Part shown: positions 1-7,224 of the stretch, piece after piece
How positions within the stretch are numbered: the stretch's first letter is position 1
Layout: each line of letters opens with the position of its first letter
DNA from: Candidatus Amarobacillus elongatus
GTDB taxonomy: Bacteria; Chloroflexota; Dehalococcoidia; Tepidiformales; Tepidiformaceae
Length of the DNA stretch: 26,151 nucleotides
Assembly: GCA_016703545.1 (NCBI GenBank)
Contig: JADJBX010000019.1
Location: forward strand, 1-26,151
Direction of reading: 5' to 3'
Program-made: the position numbers and the translations under genes
The notes under the pieces: model-generated
Databases searched by the model: none
The model's input: the letters and a program-made list of their open reading frames with translations, nothing else
What the model was told of the DNA's origin: nothing

Positions 1-147
1 TTCGCAGCAGCTGCGGCAGGTGGCGAAGGCCGTGGGGCACACGGGCTCGTCGCACCAGCGCACCTGGCGTTCGCGATAGATGCGGGTTGGCACGGGTTCC
101 GGCCGGGAAACGGGACGCTTATGCCTCAGCCGAATAAACGTGTGCAT
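1..147 (-). CDS. Possible Cys-rich protein, N-terminal fragment running off the left edge
   Basis: An open minus-strand frame runs from an ATG at 147 (or a GTG at 93) to the window edge. The last 20 or so residues hold a cluster of five cysteines spaced C-x4-C-x7-C-x2-C-C in RWCDEPVCPTAFATCRSCCE, which looks like a metal-binding knuckle rather than random high-GC translation. Neither start has a clear Shine-Dalgarno sequence. The fragment is too short to assign a family. It could be a zinc-ribbon or iron-sulfur protein, or a chance open frame. Confidence 0.35.
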   Translation of the reverse strand, partial: MHTFIRLRHKRPVSRPEPVPTRIYRERQVRWCDEPVCPTAFATCRSCCE

Positions 148-270
148 GTGTATCTATTTCATGCTTTCGCGTCGGCGGGTTGAGCGCGAGCGGGTGGCGA
201 ACGGGGATCAATCGCGTGCCGAGCGCGTGAACGGTCCCGAACGACCCTGTTGGAAGGCGGCGAGAGCCCT

Positions 271-741
271 TCAGGGTCCGAGAACGGGGTGCCGGAGGGT
301 GGCCGCGAACACCAGGGCGGCGGAGTTCGCGAGGGCAAGCGGCGCGAGCACGGGCGAGGGGCCAACCCCTCCGCTGGCCGCTTTCCACCACTGCGACGCG
401 GCGGACATCGAGTCCCAGGTCGCGCTATAGCGGAAGTCGAGAGCGCCGGTGTCGCGGTTCGCTTCGACGTGCTTGTACACGCCTATGAGCGCGACGGCGG
501 CTGTCAGTGCGGCGAGCAGACGGGCGGCGCGGATGGATCCGCGCCCGGGCTGGACCGCGACCAGCAGCAGCGCGGCGGTCGCGACCAGGAGCGCGAACCA
601 GGGGATGCGCTGGACGAAGGTCTCCCAGTGACGATCGGTGGCGAGTTCGACGGCGGTGACGACGATGGAGAGCGCGGCGAGCGCGAGGAGCACGCGCCGC
701 AGCAGTCCTTCGTTCGCCGCCGCGGGTGATGCCGCGGTCAC
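271..741 (-). CDS. Hypothetical integral membrane protein, 156 aa
   Basis: Family not recognised. The sequence shows about four hydrophobic segments (near residues 15-31, 47-62, 72-87 and 130-148) separated by short polar loops, so a small polytopic inner-membrane protein. The start is a GTG whose first bases overlap the stop of the upstream lipoprotein gene (GTGA, 738-741), indicating an operon with translational coupling. The partner carries a helix-hairpin-helix-like domain outside the membrane, so the two may form an envelope complex; that is inference from context only. Confidence 0.7.
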   Translation of the reverse strand: MTAASPAAANEGLLRRVLLALAALSIVVTAVELATDRHWETFVQRIPWFALLVATAALLLVAVQPGRGSIRAARLLAALTAAVALIGVYKHVEANRDTGALDFRYSATWDSMSAASQWWKAASGGVGPSPVLAPLALANSAALVFAATLRHPVLGP

Positions 742-1211
742 GGGGCGACGGTGAGAGTGGCGACGATCGCGTCGACGACGCCGGGACCGGGGTTGTACTT
801 CGCAAGTTCGCCGCGGAGCTTCGCCATCGTGGGATCGTTCGCGGGATAGGGGCGGTACTCGACGACTTCCTTGGCCCAGCGCGCGGCGTTGGAGACGCCG
901 GCGGCCTGCAGTGCGGCGGCAACCTCGGCCTCGGTGGCGGTGTTGGCGTTCACCTTGCGCACGGCCGACGTCGGCGAGGCAGCGGCGGACGGGGACGTCG
1001 CGGCGGATGCGGCGGGCGTGATCGCGGCCCCGCTCGGGGAGGCCGCGGCCGTCGTCGCCGGGCGCGTGGCGGTCGCCTCGCCCGGGGATGTGGCGGAGGT
1101 CGAGGGGGCGGCGGCGGTCGTGGGCGGCGTCTCGGCGTCGTCGCCACCGCAGCTGGCGAGGAGCATGAGGGAGGCGAGGCCGGCGGAAGCGGCGGCGAGG
1201 CGGAACATCAT
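738..1211 (-). CDS. Lipoprotein with C-terminal helix-hairpin-helix-like domain
   Basis: The protein has 157 aa. The start is the first of two adjacent ATGs (1209-1211), chosen because GAGGAG lies 8 nt upstream; an in-frame ATG at 1280 is less likely. Residues 1-20 form a lipoprotein signal with lipobox LASC and the lipidated Cys at 21. Residues 22-85 are a Thr/Ala/Ser/Pro-rich linker typical of an extracytoplasmic tether. Residues 87-157, beginning KVNANTATEAEVAAAL, resemble a ComEA-type HhH module, though the usual central GIG turn is replaced by AAGVSN. It may therefore be a structural HhH relative rather than a DNA binder. It is the first gene of a two-gene unit with the membrane protein at 271-741. 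Confidence 0.75.
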   Translation of the reverse strand: MMFRLAAASAGLASLMLLASCGGDDAETPPTTAAAPSTSATSPGEATATRPATTAAASPSGAAITPAASAATSPSAAASPTSAVRKVNANTATEAEVAAALQAAGVSNAARWAKEVVEYRPYPANDPTMAKLRGELAKYNPGPGVVDAIVATLTVAP

Positions 1212-1309
1212 TCGTGGAACTCCTCGGGAGCGATGGTGCGCTGCGATCGTCCCGCGGGCACCGGCTCCAACCGTCTCCAAAGTGTTGCGCCCGGCGCCTT
1301 CATCCGGGG

Positions 1310-1735
1310 TTAACCACCGGCGCTCCGAGAAGGCGGGGGCGTGACGCTGGCGGCGGCGGTGGTGCGGCGGCGTTCGTCGGCATCGCGGGCCGCCGCAAGG
1401 GCGCTTTCGAACCGCTCGCGGGGGATGGTCAGAATGAGCAGGGCGATCGCGCCCGTGAGCACGAGCACGTCGTCGAGCTGACCGATGACGGGGATGAAGT
1501 CCGGGATGAGGTCGAACGGCAGCGCGAGGTAGCCGACGAGGATGACGATGGTCACCTTCGCGTGCAGCGGGACGGCGGAGTCGCGGAGGAGGTCGCGACC
1601 GAAGGCGAGCTTGCCGCGGGTGGAGAGGCCGAGGAAGGCGCGGCCGCGGTGGCTGGCGCGCAACAGGCGCAGGGTGATGGCCGTGAGCGCGATGATGGCG
1701 CCAAGTGCGAGCAGGAGCCAGCCATACCAGGGCAT
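1310..1735 (-). CDS. YkvA-like DUF1232 membrane protein
   Basis: The protein has 141 aa. An N-terminal membrane helix spans about residues 3-21. The DUF1232/YkvA core follows at about 58-95 with the family signature GYLALPFDLIPDFIPVIGQLD, and a second hydrophobic stretch lies at 91-105. The family is widespread and its biochemical role is unknown. The ATG at 1735 is the only ATG/GTG/TTG near the hydrophobic start. No Shine-Dalgarno is visible, but TACGCT sits exactly 6 nt upstream, suggesting a leaderless message. The gene is divergent from the monooxygenase at 1856. Confidence 0.88.
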   Translation of the reverse strand: MPWYGWLLLALGAIIALTAITLRLLRASHRGRAFLGLSTRGKLAFGRDLLRDSAVPLHAKVTIVILVGYLALPFDLIPDFIPVIGQLDDVLVLTGAIALLILTIPRERFESALAAARDADERRRTTAAASVTPPPSRSAGG

Positions 1736-1741
1736 GGGAAC

Positions 1742-1747
1742 AGCGTA
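1742..1747 (-). promoter_or_regulatory. -10 element (TACGCT) for leaderless YkvA-like gene
   Basis: TACGCT on the minus strand ends 6 nt before the ATG at 1735, the same spacing seen at several other genes here. It overlaps the left arm of the inverted repeat at 1743-1773. Assignment is by pattern only. Confidence 0.45.
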
Positions 1748-1773
1748 CGCCGGGACGCGTTCCCGGCGTGCGC
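1743..1773. repeat. Inverted repeat, 13-bp arms, in divergent intergenic region
   Basis: The arms GCGTACGCCGGGA (1743-1755) and TCCCGGCGTGCGC (1761-1773) flank a 5-nt centre. They match at all positions except one, which would be a G-U wobble in plus-strand RNA. The repeat lies between the divergent starts at 1735 and 1856 and overlaps the likely -10 of the DUF1232 gene, so an operator is possible. There is no T-tract for a terminator. Confidence 0.6.
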
Positions 1774-1803
1774 CGGCCCCGGGCCCGGCACGCTGCACTG
1801 GGG

Positions 1804-1809
1804 TATCAT
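1804..1809 (+). promoter_or_regulatory. Possible -10 element (TATCAT) for the ABM-fold gene
   Basis: TATCAT matches the -10 consensus at 5 of 6 positions and lies 46 nt before the ATG at 1856, leaving room for a leader with the AGGAG site. No convincing -35 is seen 16-18 nt upstream. Confidence 0.4.
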
Positions 1810-1855
1810 CGATGAATCGCGCGGAAATCAGAGTGCGCGAAGCACAGGAGCATCC

Positions 1856-2155
1856 ATGACCGTCATTTCCTACTTCCCCATCTCCCTGCCGCCGGAAGCG
1901 CGGGAGGGGTTCGAAAAGAGCTGGAAGACCCGCGTCGGCGCGGTTGATACTTTCCCCGGCTTCATCGGCACGGAGCTGATCGCCCTGGACGACCGCAGCG
2001 AGTACGTGGTCCTGACGCGGTTCACGGACGAGGCGTCGTTCAATGCGTGGATCACGTCGGACAACTTCACCAAGGGGCACCGCGGCGAGAGCTACGCGAA
2101 CTACAAGGACAACCCGTTCCTGAAGTCGCACAAGCTGTACGAGGTGCTCGATTAG
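1856..2155 (+). CDS. Antibiotic biosynthesis monooxygenase (ABM) fold protein
   Basis: A 99-aa single-domain protein resembling the dimeric alpha+beta barrel ABM/HmoA-like superfamily, which includes heme-degrading and quinol monooxygenases. Typical features visible are the N-terminal strand TVISYFPISLP, the segment FPGFIGTELI followed by a strand EYVVLTRFTDEASFNAWITS, and a C-terminal KSHKLYEVLD strand. The AGGAG at about 1846-1850 is correctly spaced from the ATG. The substrate cannot be told from sequence. A hairpin 24 nt after the stop may end the transcript. Confidence 0.8.
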   Translation: MTVISYFPISLPPEAREGFEKSWKTRVGAVDTFPGFIGTELIALDDRSEYVVLTRFTDEASFNAWITSDNFTKGHRGESYANYKDNPFLKSHKLYEVLD

Positions 2156-2178
2156 CATCGCGGCGAGCCGCAGGTCGA

Positions 2179-2196
2179 GGAGGGCGGGCGCCCTCC
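2179..2196 (+). terminator. GC-rich hairpin downstream of ABM-fold gene
   Basis: GGAGGGC (2179-2185) pairs with GCCCTCC (2190-2196) around a 4-nt loop. There is no U-tract, so it is at best an atypical terminator, and it may overlap the start region of the next gene. Confidence 0.3.
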
Positions 2197-2205
2197 CCCG
2201 GCGCG

Positions 2206-2783
2206 CGCGGCTCGTGGCGGTGGCCCCTCCTCGCGGCGGGCGGGTTTGGGCTGGCGGCGTGCGAAAAGCCGGACGCGTCGGCCACGACCTCACCCTCGGC
2301 GCTGGCACTGCTGGGCACCACGACAGGGGCCGTCGTGTACGCGCCCCGGGCAGCCCGCCGCCGGACGTGGCGCCGCCCTCGGGCTGGGAGTTCGAACTGG
2401 CGAACGTGCGCTACGCGAAGCTCGAGAACGAGGAGCGATCGCTGCAGGTGGTAGCGCAGCTGCAATCGCGGCCCGGCCCGGGGATGGAGCTGTGGATGAC
2501 GGGGCCGGACGGCAATGTCTTCGAATGGTCCGGTGGGTCCGCGCGGCGCTACGACGGCGTCTTCTGCTTCCAGCTGCGGCTGGAGGATGACGACGAGGCG
2601 CTTTCGCTGCCCGAGGGGCAGTACCACTTCACGATGGCGTTCCGGGACCCGGGGACGAACGAGGTGGTGGCGGCGAAGACGGTAACGGTGGCCGGGTTCC
2701 CGCACACGAGCACGAAGGCGGCGCCGGCGGAGGGCTCCTCCGTGGCGAAGGACCTGCTGGGCTGCCCGCGGACCGTGATTTAG
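2206..2783 (+). pseudogene. Lipoprotein gene interrupted by a single-base frameshift
   Basis: The N-terminal part is read in one frame: a signal with RGSWRWPLLAAGGFGLAAC ends in a good lipobox (LAAC), followed by a Ser/Thr-rich linker ending GAVVYAP near 2346. The remainder is read two frames over: GSPPPDVAPPSGWEFELANV and onward to a stop at 2781-2783. This part is a folded-looking beta-rich domain of about 140 residues with an aromatic-rich middle. Adding one C to the CCCC run at 2344-2347 restores a single frame. No ATG/GTG/TTG lies in frame close ahead of the signal sequence, so the true start is also obscured and a second base error is possible. Function unknown; the left boundary given is approximate. 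Confidence 0.6.
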
Positions 2784-2786
2784 GGC

Positions 2787-3515
2787 TCAGTCCTTCTTTT
2801 CCGTGGCGAAGTACCCGGGCGCGTCGTCGATGGTGGCGTCGGCGGCAGCGAGCAGCGCGGCGGCGGCGGCGTACGCCTCCCCGAGCTTCGCGAACGTGGC
2901 CGGCGCGTCTCCCGCCAGGTAGGCGGTATCGAGTGCGGCGGCACAGGCGAGCCCCCACGGCGAATCGGCGCCACCCTGCCGGCCAAGAATGCCCGTGGTG
3001 CAGATGACGCGGAGTTCGCCCTGCACACCCTGGACGGCGGATTGGCCTGCTCCCGGCGCGGCCTTGATATACAGCGCCAGGCTGGCCTGCGCTTCGAGGA
3101 CGCGCGCGGCGAACTGCTGCATCGCGGTCACGGAGCCATCGTTGCTGCACGCGAGCGCACCGAGCTGCGGTTTGGCGGCGCGATCGGCGCCGGCAGCCTC
3201 GGCCGCCTTTTTGCACACCTCGGTCCAGCCCGACTGGGTGTGGGAGGCCGCGAGGAAGGAGCGAACGGCGGACCAGCGCGCGACGTCGTAGGGGTCGGTG
3301 GATTCAGCGGGGAAGAAGAGCGCGAGGTCCGTTTCGGGTGGAGCGGCGGGCGCGGGGGTACCGATGGTGGCGATGTAGGCGGGCTCGGCCGCGGCCGGCG
3401 CGACCATCGGTCCGACGATCGGGAGGCCGCCGAGGGACGCCTCGAGGTCGGCACCGTAGCAACGCGCGGTGGAGAGCAGGACGAACCCGAGCAGCAGGGT
3501 CAGGTACTTGCCCAC
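2787..3515 (-). CDS. Secreted hypothetical protein, 242 aa
   Basis: A GTG start opens a clear signal peptide (hydrophobic residues about 4-16, then TARCYGADLEA). The Cys there is not in a proper lipobox, so cleavage by signal peptidase I seems likelier than lipidation. The mature part has a Pro/Ala linker (about 35-62). An alpha-helical region of about 170 residues follows, with four cysteines (in EVCKKA, LACSND, VICTTG and LACAAA) that could form disulfides. No family recognised. The gene is convergent with the broken lipoprotein gene, with only 3 bp between the stops and no terminator visible. Confidence 0.7.
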   Translation of the reverse strand: MGKYLTLLLGFVLLSTARCYGADLEASLGGLPIVGPMVAPAAAEPAYIATIGTPAPAAPPETDLALFFPAESTDPYDVARWSAVRSFLAASHTQSGWTEVCKKAAEAAGADRAAKPQLGALACSNDGSVTAMQQFAARVLEAQASLALYIKAAPGAGQSAVQGVQGELRVICTTGILGRQGGADSPWGLACAAALDTAYLAGDAPATFAKLGEAYAAAAALLAAADATIDDAPGYFATEKKD

Positions 3516-3641
3516 ATTCGATCATCGGGCGCGAGGGGTGTGGGCACAGGGATGGGTAGACGGTTGCAACGGCGGAATGGCGCCGGGTGAGCCGGGAGCG
3601 AGCGAGCGCGGCATACGGTTGGGTGCGGAAGGGAGGCGGCC

Positions 3642-3734
3642 ATGATTTCACGACGCTTCATTGAGATTTCCATGATGGGAGCATTACTCATGGGAATGAT
3701 CGTGGCGGAAACAGTCGCGAGCGTGGCCGGATGA
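3642..3734 (+). CDS. Small single-pass membrane protein, 30 aa
   Basis: An ATG preceded by a strong Shine-Dalgarno sequence (GGGAGG, then CGGCC, then ATG) opens a 30-codon frame beginning MISRRFIEIS. It has two arginines and then a hydrophobic run, MMGALLMGMIVAETVASVAG. The positive N-terminus followed by a single apolar helix is typical of small membrane peptides. Its TGA overlaps the ATG of the next gene (ATGA, 3731-3734), a classic translational-coupling arrangement. The next gene has no good ribosome-binding site of its own. It could be a leader peptide whose role is to deliver ribosomes, a membrane peptide in its own right, or both. Confidence 0.6.
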   Translation: MISRRFIEISMMGALLMGMIVAETVASVAG

Positions 3735-4246
3735 CTTCGGCCGCGCATTACCGAACGGAGGCGGAGCCGGTGCCGGGACCGCGATTCTACGCCGTCGACC
3801 GCGACGGCCAGTACGTCGGCGAAGTCGCGCACGTGGTGGCGGAGCGCGGCGAACGGCGAGCAAGCGGGCTCGTGATCCAGCGCAACGGCAACGAGATGGT
3901 GCTGCCGCTGGAGGCCGTGCAGACGGCCGACGGGTCGCGCATCGTGCTCCGCGACGAGGCGGCGCGCTACCGCGAACTGCCGCCGTTCTACCGGGCGGGG
4001 TATCGCGTCATCGACGAGGAACTGGAGGCGGCGATGGAGATCGAAGAGGACTTCCAGATCGGGTCCGACGAGAACGCGAACGAGCCGCAACCCGTGGCGC
4101 TGGAGCAGCACACCGGGGCGGAGAACCCGTACCGCGTGCCGGTGATGACGGACGAACCCCGTGACCAGCCCATCGGCCGGGACGCGACCGATATGAACCC
4201 CGCCAGTTCGGACGGGGACGAGTCGACCCGGCGGGACATGCACTAA
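3731..4246 (+). CDS. PRC-barrel-like protein
   Basis: The protein has 171 aa. Residues about 17-75 (FYAVDRDGQYVGEVAHVVAE, then a strand ending in VLPLEAV) look like a small beta-barrel of the PRC type, often found in photosynthetic reaction-centre H subunits, RimM and stress-related proteins. The C-terminal half is acidic, Asn/Pro/Asp-rich and probably disordered, ending in RRDMH. The ATG is fused to the stop of the 30-aa ORF upstream, so its translation probably depends on that ORF. No catalytic residues are apparent; a sensor or scaffold role is possible. The PRC assignment is moderate. Confidence 0.65.
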   Translation: MTSAAHYRTEAEPVPGPRFYAVDRDGQYVGEVAHVVAERGERRASGLVIQRNGNEMVLPLEAVQTADGSRIVLRDEAARYRELPPFYRAGYRVIDEELEAAMEIEEDFQIGSDENANEPQPVALEQHTGAENPYRVPVMTDEPRDQPIGRDATDMNPASSDGDESTRRDMH

Positions 4247-4253
4247 GGGCGGG

Positions 4254-5679
4254 TCAATCGTCCAGGCGGCGGTGGTCTCCCGGGGAGGGCGGAGCCGACC
4301 CGGCGGCAGCCGCGCGTTTGCGGTTGTTCTGCAACACCATCGAGATCAGGAAGGCCATGACGCCGAGCAGCCCGAACAGGATGGCGGCGCCGAAGATGCC
4401 GATCGCCATCCCATCGATGGAGTTGTCGTCGCTGGTGTCCTGGGCGGGGGCACGAGTGGGGACGGCTGTGGGCTGAGCGCCAGAACCGCGGGTCGTCGGG
4501 GCGGCCGTGGGCTGTGAGCCCGAGGCACGCGTCGTCGGGGCGACGGTTGCGGCCGGGCCAGCGGCGCCGACGGAGGCCAGGAAGTCCTTTTCGAACCCGG
4601 CCATATCGAACCCGTAGACCGTCTTCATGGCCGTCTCGTACGCGATGCCCTTCTTCATCGCGGCGAAGAACTCCGCGAACTTCGGCGGGCCGGCCCGGTC
4701 GATGAGGAACTTCACCATCAGATACGACTGGCCGTAGAAGAGCTCGGTCGTGTTGGCGCGGTCGTTTGCGAGGTTGATCTGGGAGAAGGGGATGAGGCGG
4801 TTGGCGCGGGCCGCTGCCTGGGCGGTCGCGAGCTGCTGCCCGGGGCCGGTCTGGCCGTACATGGCGGTCCCTTCATCCAGCCACGAGGGTGCCTTGTAGA
4901 GGGCGCCTTCCAGGTCGGGCGAGCCGGCCGCCTGCGAGAGGATATGGGTGAGTTCGTGGCGGAAGGTGTCGGTGATATCGGGCGAGGCGCACTGCACGTG
5001 GATGAGGTGGATGACGTCGACGGAGACCTTTGTCCCGCAGTTCGTGACGCTCTGGTCGTGGGTGGTCGGCCCCCCGGCGCGCGCAAGCTCGAGGTCGCGC
5101 TCCGCGCTGAACAGGATCGCCTTCACGGGCTTCTGCCGGAGCGCGGTGGCGAGCACGCCGGTTGCCATCTTGTCGAGGGTCTCGGTCGCGGCGGAGACAT
5201 AGGAGCGCGCGATCGCCTCGCGATCACCCTGGAAATAGACAATCACGTTTTCGTCGCCCACGGAGCGCCAGGCGCCGGTGGGGAGGTAGGTGAACTTCGC
5301 GTCCGGGCTTTCCGTGGTCTGGCCGTCGGCGGTCTGGACGCGCCAGTAATAGGTGATGTCGGAGCCGACGGGGGATGTAGTTCCCGGCGGTGTTCGTCTG
5401 CATGACGACGGAGACGGTGAGGTTGCGGGCCGGCGTGATCGGGTCCGCGGGCTGCCCGATGCCGCTCGACGCGCGGCCGGCGACGCGGAAGCGGAGCGTG
5501 GCTTCGGTGATGTCGGCGGGGGCGGAGAGGGTGACCTTGAAGGTGAGCTGCTTCGGCGCCTGCGAGTTGTCGACGGTGATGTTCTCGAAGGTCGCGGCGG
5601 CGCGCGCCGAAGTGCCCGTGCCGAGAATCGCGAACAGGATGGCGAGGAAGGCGCCCAGCGAAAGCGCGCGCCGCATCAC
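4254..5679 (-). CDS. Membrane-anchored HExxH metallopeptidase (peptidase MA-like), frameshifted
   Basis: A GTG (5679) or ATG (5676) opens a signal peptide (RRALSLGAFLAILFAILG), followed by an Ig-like beta domain ending NTAGNYIP. There the frame breaks; removing one G from the GGGGG run at 5380-5384 continues into GSDITYYWRVQTADGQTTE and the rest, giving about 474 aa in all. The catalytic domain has HELTH (codons at 4944-4958) and a downstream WLDEG (Glu at 4872-4874), the zinc ligands of a gluzincin of the peptidase MA type. A Pro/Thr-rich repeat and a C-terminal membrane helix (SIDGMAIGIFGAAILFGLLG) then anchor it facing outwards. It overlaps prfB by 4 bp (GTGA), so it is probably co-translated with it. 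Substrate unknown. Confidence 0.75.
4460..4543 (-). repeat. Tandem 13-residue coding repeat in the peptidase stalk
   Basis: Within the peptidase gene two copies of a 39-bp unit encode PTTRASGSQPTAA and PTTRGSGAQPTAV, with a degenerate third copy (PTRAPA). The Pro/Thr-rich stalk sits between the catalytic domain and the membrane anchor. Boundaries are approximate. Confidence 0.6.
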
Positions 5680-6780
5680 GAGTCTTCGCCGACCCGCGAC
5701 TTCAAATAGGCCTCGATGAACGCGTCGATTTCCCCATCCAGCACGGCCGTGGTGTCGCTCGTTTCGTAGTCGGTCCGCAGGTCCTTGACCATCTTATAGG
5801 GGTGAAGAACGTAGTTGCGGATCTGGCTGCCGAAGGAGACATCGACGTGCTTGCCCTTTAACCGCGCCTTTTCCTCTTCCTGCCGGTTCATCTCGATTTC
5901 CAGGAGCCGGGACTCGAGGACGCGCATGGCGGTCTCGCGGTTCTGGGTCTGCGAGCGTTCGTTCTGGCATGTGACGATGATGCCCGTCGGCGTGTGGAGC
6001 AGGCGCACGGCCGTGGAGTTCTTCTGCACGTTCTGGCCGCCGGCGCCGCTGGAGCGGAAGTAGTCGATGCGCACGTCGTCGGGATTGATGGTGATTTCGT
6101 TCGAACTCTCGACGGCGGGGATGACTTCGACCTTGGCGAAACTCGTCTGGCGCGTGGCGGCGGAGTTGAACGGCGACTGGCGGACGAGCCGATGGACGCC
6201 ACGTTCGCTCTGAAGGTAGCCGAAGGCGTACGGGCCGGTGATCTCGATGGTCGCGCTCTTGATGCCGGCCTCTTCGCCTTCCATCAGGTCGACGATTTCG
6301 GCCTTGAACTTGCGGCGCTCGGCCCAGCGCAGGTACATGCGCAGGAGCATCTCCGCGAAGTCCTGGGCATCGGTGCCGCCGGCGCTGGCGTGAACGGCGA
6401 GGATGGCGGGGCGGGCATCGTATTCGCCGGAGAGCTGGAGCTGGAATTCCTGTGCGGCGAGTTCCTTTTCGAGCGCGGCCAGGTCGTCGACTGCGGCCGC
6501 GCCGGTGGCGTCGTCGCCCTCTTCGATGGCGAGTTCGAGGAGGTCACCGGTATCGCGGGCTCGGGCTTCAAGGCCGCGCCAGGTTTCCACGTGGGCGCGC
6601 ACGGACGAAAGCTCCTGCATCGTCTTGCGGGCGCCGTCGGCATCGTCCCAGAAGGAGGGTTCGCTCGATTTGGCCTCGAGCTCGGCTACTTTCGCCTCAT
6701 CGTTGGCGAGGTCAAAGGCGCACCAGGGTGTCCGAGATGCGCCGGGAGAGGAGACGAGCGCGCGCCAGTTCTTCCTGCAT
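5676..6780 (-). CDS. prfB: Peptide chain release factor 2, with programmed +1 frameshift
   Basis: RF2 terminates translation at UGA and UAA. The ATG at 6780 opens 22 codons (MQEELARARLLSRRISDTLV, then RL), which end in an in-frame TGA at 6712-6714 within CTT-TGA-C. A +1 slip resumes at GAC (6711-6713) with DLANDEAKVAELE, giving 367 aa, close to the usual length. The SPF anticodon-mimic motif (RQSPFNSA) and the catalytic GGQ (RSSGAGGQNVQKNS) are both present, confirming class I RF2 rather than RF1. The last four bases overlap the peptidase gene downstream. Regulation is the standard autoregulatory frameshift: low RF2 favours slippage. Confidence 0.97.
6711..6725 (-). promoter_or_regulatory. 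prfB: prfB programmed frameshift site (CTT TGA C)
   Basis: On the minus strand the order is GGTG, CGC, CTT, TGA, C. The slippery CTT followed by TGA-C is the canonical RF2 site. The internal Shine-Dalgarno element that normally sits 3 nt before CTT is reduced to GGTG rather than AGGGGG. Confidence 0.9.
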
Positions 6781-6878
6781 GATTCGAGCGTAGCGTGAGC
6801 GGGGGTAACAAGGGAGAGCGGGCAGGCGGTAGGGTTCGCAGGCGGGCCGGACCCGGCACCCCGGGCAGCTCCGGCGCC

Positions 6879-7223
6879 ATGAACACCACGAAGGCGAGGC
6901 CGATGGCGGGCAGAGGACGGGGCTTCACGAACGAACGGCACGCGCCACTGAAGGCGGGCGTGGCGGCGGTCGCCGTCGCCGGGTTCGCGGTCGCGTGGGC
7001 GGGGTTCGCGAAGAGCCATGAGGATGTCCCCGGCGGGAGCGGCGACGCCACGGCGGTGGCCACAGCATCGCCAGTGGGGGCGACGCCGGCCACGACCGGG
7101 ACGCCACGGACGGGCGGCCCCCTGCCCACACTCATCACGGGCGGCACCGTCACGGCCGGCGGCGGCGCACAGCCGTCGACCACGGCAACGGCCACCCGCG
7201 CCCGCCGGTCCCGGGGGTCGTGA
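6879..7223 (+). CDS. Small membrane protein with low-complexity C-terminus
   Basis: A 114-aa frame from the ATG at 6879. It has a basic N-terminal segment, one clear membrane helix (LKAGVAAVAVAGFAVAWAGF, about residues 23-42) and a Thr/Ala/Gly/Pro-rich tail. It stops 1 nt before the GTG of the ferric-reductase-like gene and is probably co-transcribed with it. The last ten residues are Arg-rich (TRARRSRGS), unlike the rest. A different frame would give a Pro-rich end and stop inside a GTGA overlap, so a base error near 7190-7200 is possible. No family recognised. Confidence 0.5.
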   Translation: MNTTKARPMAGRGRGFTNERHAPLKAGVAAVAVAGFAVAWAGFAKSHEDVPGGSGDATAVATASPVGATPATTGTPRTGGPLPTLITGGTVTAGGGAQPSTTATATRARRSRGS

Positions 7224-7224
7224 C

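Noticed and set aside
2787..3515. Lipobox in the secreted 242-aa protein (STARC)
   Set aside because: Arg directly before the Cys does not fit the lipobox consensus, so it is called secreted rather than lipidated.
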